NCBI GenBank assembly: GCA_021817685.1
Contig: JAKAGD010000045.1
Location: 1-6,151, forward strand
Source of the DNA: a bacterium
Lineage (GTDB): Bacteria; Patescibacteriota; Minisyncoccia; Phycocordibacterales; Phycocordibacteraceae
Direction of reading: 5' to 3'
DNA: 6,151 nt
The position numbers were made by a program, and so were the translations under genes. The notes beneath the pieces are model-generated. The model was not told the DNA's origin and made no database searches. It saw only the letters and a list, made by a program, of their open reading frames with translations. Of the stretch, positions 4,412 to 6,151 are shown one piece after another. The first letter of the stretch is position 1, and every line of letters starts with the position of its first letter.

Positions 4412-5290
4412 ATGGCGCCGCGCTTTCTCCTTGTGCTCGGTCTAGCCGCCTTCGTGGGCGGCGTATCGTTCGCGTGGATCCACGCGCGCAGCGGATACGA
4501 AAACCGCGATAGTCTTGCGGGAGTGGATGCGGCTGCCTATGCGGAAATTACGCAGCAGGCGTCAACGACGCCTGGGATTTCAAGCGCTGCACCGGCGGCC
4601 CGCGGAAGCGCCACGAGCACGCTGGCGGCCGTGCCCATCCTCGTGTATCACATTGTCCGGCCGAGTCTGCCGACCGACAGCGAGGGCGTTCGCAAGCTTG
4701 CCGTTACGCCGGAGCACTTCGACGAACAGCTCACGCACCTGGCCGCAGCCGGCTATCACGTGATCCGCTTCGCCGACCTCGATGCGCACTTGCGGGAAGG
4801 CGCGCCGCTCCCGCCGAAACCGATCGTCATCACGTTCGACGACGGGTGGAGCGATCAGTACCGCTACGCGTTTCCCATCCTCGTGAAGCACGGATACACA
4901 GCGACGTTTTTCGTGTTTACGAATGCCGTCAACCACCGCGGCTTCTTGTCCTGGGACGACCTGCGGGCAATGCTTACTGCCGGGATGACCGTGGGCGACC
5001 ACACGCGCTCGCATCCGTTTTTGACGCGCATCACCGATCCGGCGCGCCTGTGGGACGAGATCTGGGGCAGCAAACGCACACTTGAAGAAGAGCTCGGCGT
5101 GCCCGTGACCGAATTTGCGTATCCGTTCGGCCAATTCGACGCCACGACCACGGCGCTTCTTGAAAAAGCTGGTTTTGTTTCCGCGCGCGGCGACTACCTG
5201 ATGAAATACCAGGACCTTGCGCACATTTATGCGCTCGGGGCTCTGAACGTGCCGACGACGACCGAGATGTTCGCGCGGCGATTCCCCTGA
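4412..5290 (+). CDS. Membrane-anchored polysaccharide deacetylase (NodB-homology, CE4)
   Basis: The protein has 292 residues from ATG 4412. Residues 4-23 form an N-terminal membrane anchor, 45-73 an Ala/Ser/Thr linker, and 74-290 the catalytic domain outside the membrane. CE4 motifs appear in order: PILVYHIV (75-82), ITFDDGW (140-146; D143 catalytic base, D144 metal ligand), GDHTRSH (195-201; metal ligands H197 and H201) and FAYPFG (235-240). The family hydrolyses N- or O-acetyl groups from glycans such as peptidoglycan or surface polysaccharide. The start is chosen because TATACT lies 10 bases upstream and MAPRFLLVLG begins the anchor; an in-frame ATG at 4382 lies before the promoter. A further in-frame extension to 4115 would run antisense through the PAP2 gene. 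Glycan substrate cannot be told from sequence. Confidence 0.92.
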   Translation: MAPRFLLVLGLAAFVGGVSFAWIHARSGYENRDSLAGVDAAAYAEITQQASTTPGISSAAPAARGSATSTLAAVPILVYHIVRPSLPTDSEGVRKLAVTPEHFDEQLTHLAAAGYHVIRFADLDAHLREGAPLPPKPIVITFDDGWSDQYRYAFPILVKHGYTATFFVFTNAVNHRGFLSWDDLRAMLTAGMTVGDHTRSHPFLTRITDPARLWDEIWGSKRTLEEELGVPVTEFAYPFGQFDATTTALLEKAGFVSARGDYLMKYQDLAHIYALGALNVPTTTEMFARRFP

Positions 5291-5317
5291 CGTCGTGCAG
5301 AGAAAGCGGCTCTCGGC

Positions 5318-5323
5318 TACACT
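5318..5323 (+). promoter_or_regulatory. -10 box of the 3'-terminal gene
   Basis: TACACT lies 9 bases before ATG 5333, with no Shine-Dalgarno between. It is in the 42-bp gap after the deacetylase stop, so this gene can be transcribed on its own as well as by read-through. Confidence 0.45.
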
Positions 5324-5332
5324 GTGAGTGTT

Positions 5333-6151
5333 ATGTCGCTGCTCCATCGCGCACGCACGCTCGCATCGCTCAAGGGACGCGTGTCTTCCACGACGCTGCG
5401 CCACTCCGGCTTCGCCGCCGCCGCGCTCGTGTTCGTCGCGGCGGTCGCCGTTGCAAATCCGTTCCCCACGGAATATCGCTCCGATGCCGCCGGCAGTTCA
5501 GAGAAAGTCATCCCGCTCCCAACCCTGGACACGGCTGCCTACAATGCTCGTATGCTCGCGCTCGCGCACTACCGCTACCCGGCGGCGGCCAGTTCGACCG
5601 CATCGTCAACGCCCGCAAGCGCGACCACGACCGCGCGCGCGGCGACTTCAACGCTCGCCGCGCTCCCGTTTTCGACCGCGACGACGAGCGTGTCCGTGCC
5701 CGGCCGCCCGTGGCCGGTTCCGACCGTTTACCCGGAGTATGGCGCGCTCCTGCCGTTCAATCGCATCGTCGCGTATTACGGCAATTTTTACTCGAGGCAG
5801 ATGGGCGTGCTCGGCGAGTATCCGGAGGACCAGCTGCTCGCAATGCTCGCCTCGACGACGGCCGCTTGGTCTGCCGCGGATCCTTCAACGCCGGTCATCC
5901 CCGCTATTCAGTACATTGCCGTCGTGGCGCAGGCGACTGCCGGCAAAGAAGGGAAGTACATCCTGCGGATGCCGGACGAGCAGATAGACTACGCGCTTGA
6001 GCTTGCGGAAAAAGCGCACGGCATCGTCATCCTCGACGTGCAGGTGGGGCAGAGCACGCTCGAACACGAGCTCCCGCTCCTAGAGCGCTATCTCAAGATG
6101 CCGCAGGTGCACCTGGCTATCGACCCGGAATTCTCGATGAAATTCGGCAAT
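5333..6151 (+). CDS. Membrane-anchored extracytoplasmic protein, 3' end beyond the window
   Basis: An open frame of 273 codons runs to the last base with no stop, so the gene is incomplete. A positively charged N-terminus (RARTLASLKGR) is followed by a hydrophobic helix (about 27-41), giving a signal anchor. Residues 80-125 are an Ala/Ser/Thr/Pro-rich linker. From about 130 a folded domain begins with FNRIVAYYGN, MGVLGEYPED, PVIPAIQYIAVV, a GIVILDVQVGQS strand and VHLAIDPEFSMK. The alternating strand-helix pattern suggests a barrel-like, possibly glycan-active domain; it resembles conserved hypothetical secreted proteins but I cannot name a family. The start is supported by TACACT 9 bases upstream. 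Its linker resembles that of the upstream deacetylase (TSTLAALP versus TSTLAAVP), and the gene lies 42 bases after it on the same strand, so an envelope role is inferred. Confidence 0.8.
   Translation, partial: MSLLHRARTLASLKGRVSSTTLRHSGFAAAALVFVAAVAVANPFPTEYRSDAAGSSEKVIPLPTLDTAAYNARMLALAHYRYPAAASSTASSTPASATTTARAATSTLAALPFSTATTSVSVPGRPWPVPTVYPEYGALLPFNRIVAYYGNFYSRQMGVLGEYPEDQLLAMLASTTAAWSAADPSTPVIPAIQYIAVVAQATAGKEGKYILRMPDEQIDYALELAEKAHGIVILDVQVGQSTLEHELPLLERYLKMPQVHLAIDPEFSMKFGN

Noticed and set aside
4580..5404. Long minus-strand frame opposite the deacetylase
   Set aside because: The plus strand encodes ordered CE4 motifs; the opposite frame is a G+C-driven shadow rich in Arg with no recognisable domain.
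5328..5987. 219-codon plus-strand frame near the 3' end
   Set aside because: It is Arg/Ser/Pro-rich and shifted relative to the frame starting at 5333, which has a signal anchor, linker and folded domain and stays open to the window end.
1..6151. CRISPR array or tandem repeat array
   Set aside because: No regularly spaced direct repeats were seen; the repeats found are the islet ends, the tRNA copies and the TAGATTC motifs.

Overview
The sequence composition, very short intergenic gaps, near-absence of Shine-Dalgarno sequences and gene content suggest a small-genome bacterium. The best fit is a G+C-rich member of the Candidate Phyla Radiation (Patescibacteria/Parcubacteria-like). This assignment is inference from style and not from a marker gene. 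The conserved flanks are clearly G+C rich (for example 40 of 60 bases at 4621-4680), while the stretch 904-2840 is visibly A+T richer (18 of 60 at 1621-1680; 24 of 60 at 2281-2340).

Layout. (1) 1-651: 3' end of dnaX (clamp-loader gamma/tau subunit), ending at the collar domain without a tau tail. (2) 651-816: a compact stretch holding a broken tRNA-Gln copy split by a 76-bp triple-hairpin insert flanked by GTA, with a short SD-preceded ORF lying across it. (3) 817-890: an intact tRNA-Gln(UUG) with encoded CCA. (4) 884-2861: an A+T-rich islet of about 1.96 kb, bounded by a perfect 20-bp direct repeat that begins inside the tRNA 3' end. It carries two unrelated-looking cargo genes, each with an Rx4H motif typical of HEPN ribonuclease domains, and no integrase. 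(5) 2873-3661 (minus): membrane-anchored secreted protein with a Kre9/KNH-like beta domain. (6) 3662-3907: hairpin-rich intergenic region with a candidate small RNA. (7) 3908-4360 (minus): PAP2-family (BcrC-like) lipid phosphatase. It is divergent from (8) 4412-5290 (plus), a membrane-anchored polysaccharide deacetylase. (9) 5333 to window end: an anchored extracytoplasmic protein that runs off the window.

Genes 5 to 9 read as cell-envelope functions: undecaprenyl-type phosphate recycling, glycan deacetylation and surface proteins. dnaX and the tRNA are core genes. The two islet genes are the accessory part and the best candidate for an undescribed system. Both have Rx4H motifs, and their promoters share a TAGATTC element at exactly the same distance (18 bp) from the -10 box, which suggests joint control. 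All six complete or 5'-complete protein genes start 6-10 bases after a TAnnnT-like -10 box, which suggests largely leaderless mRNAs.
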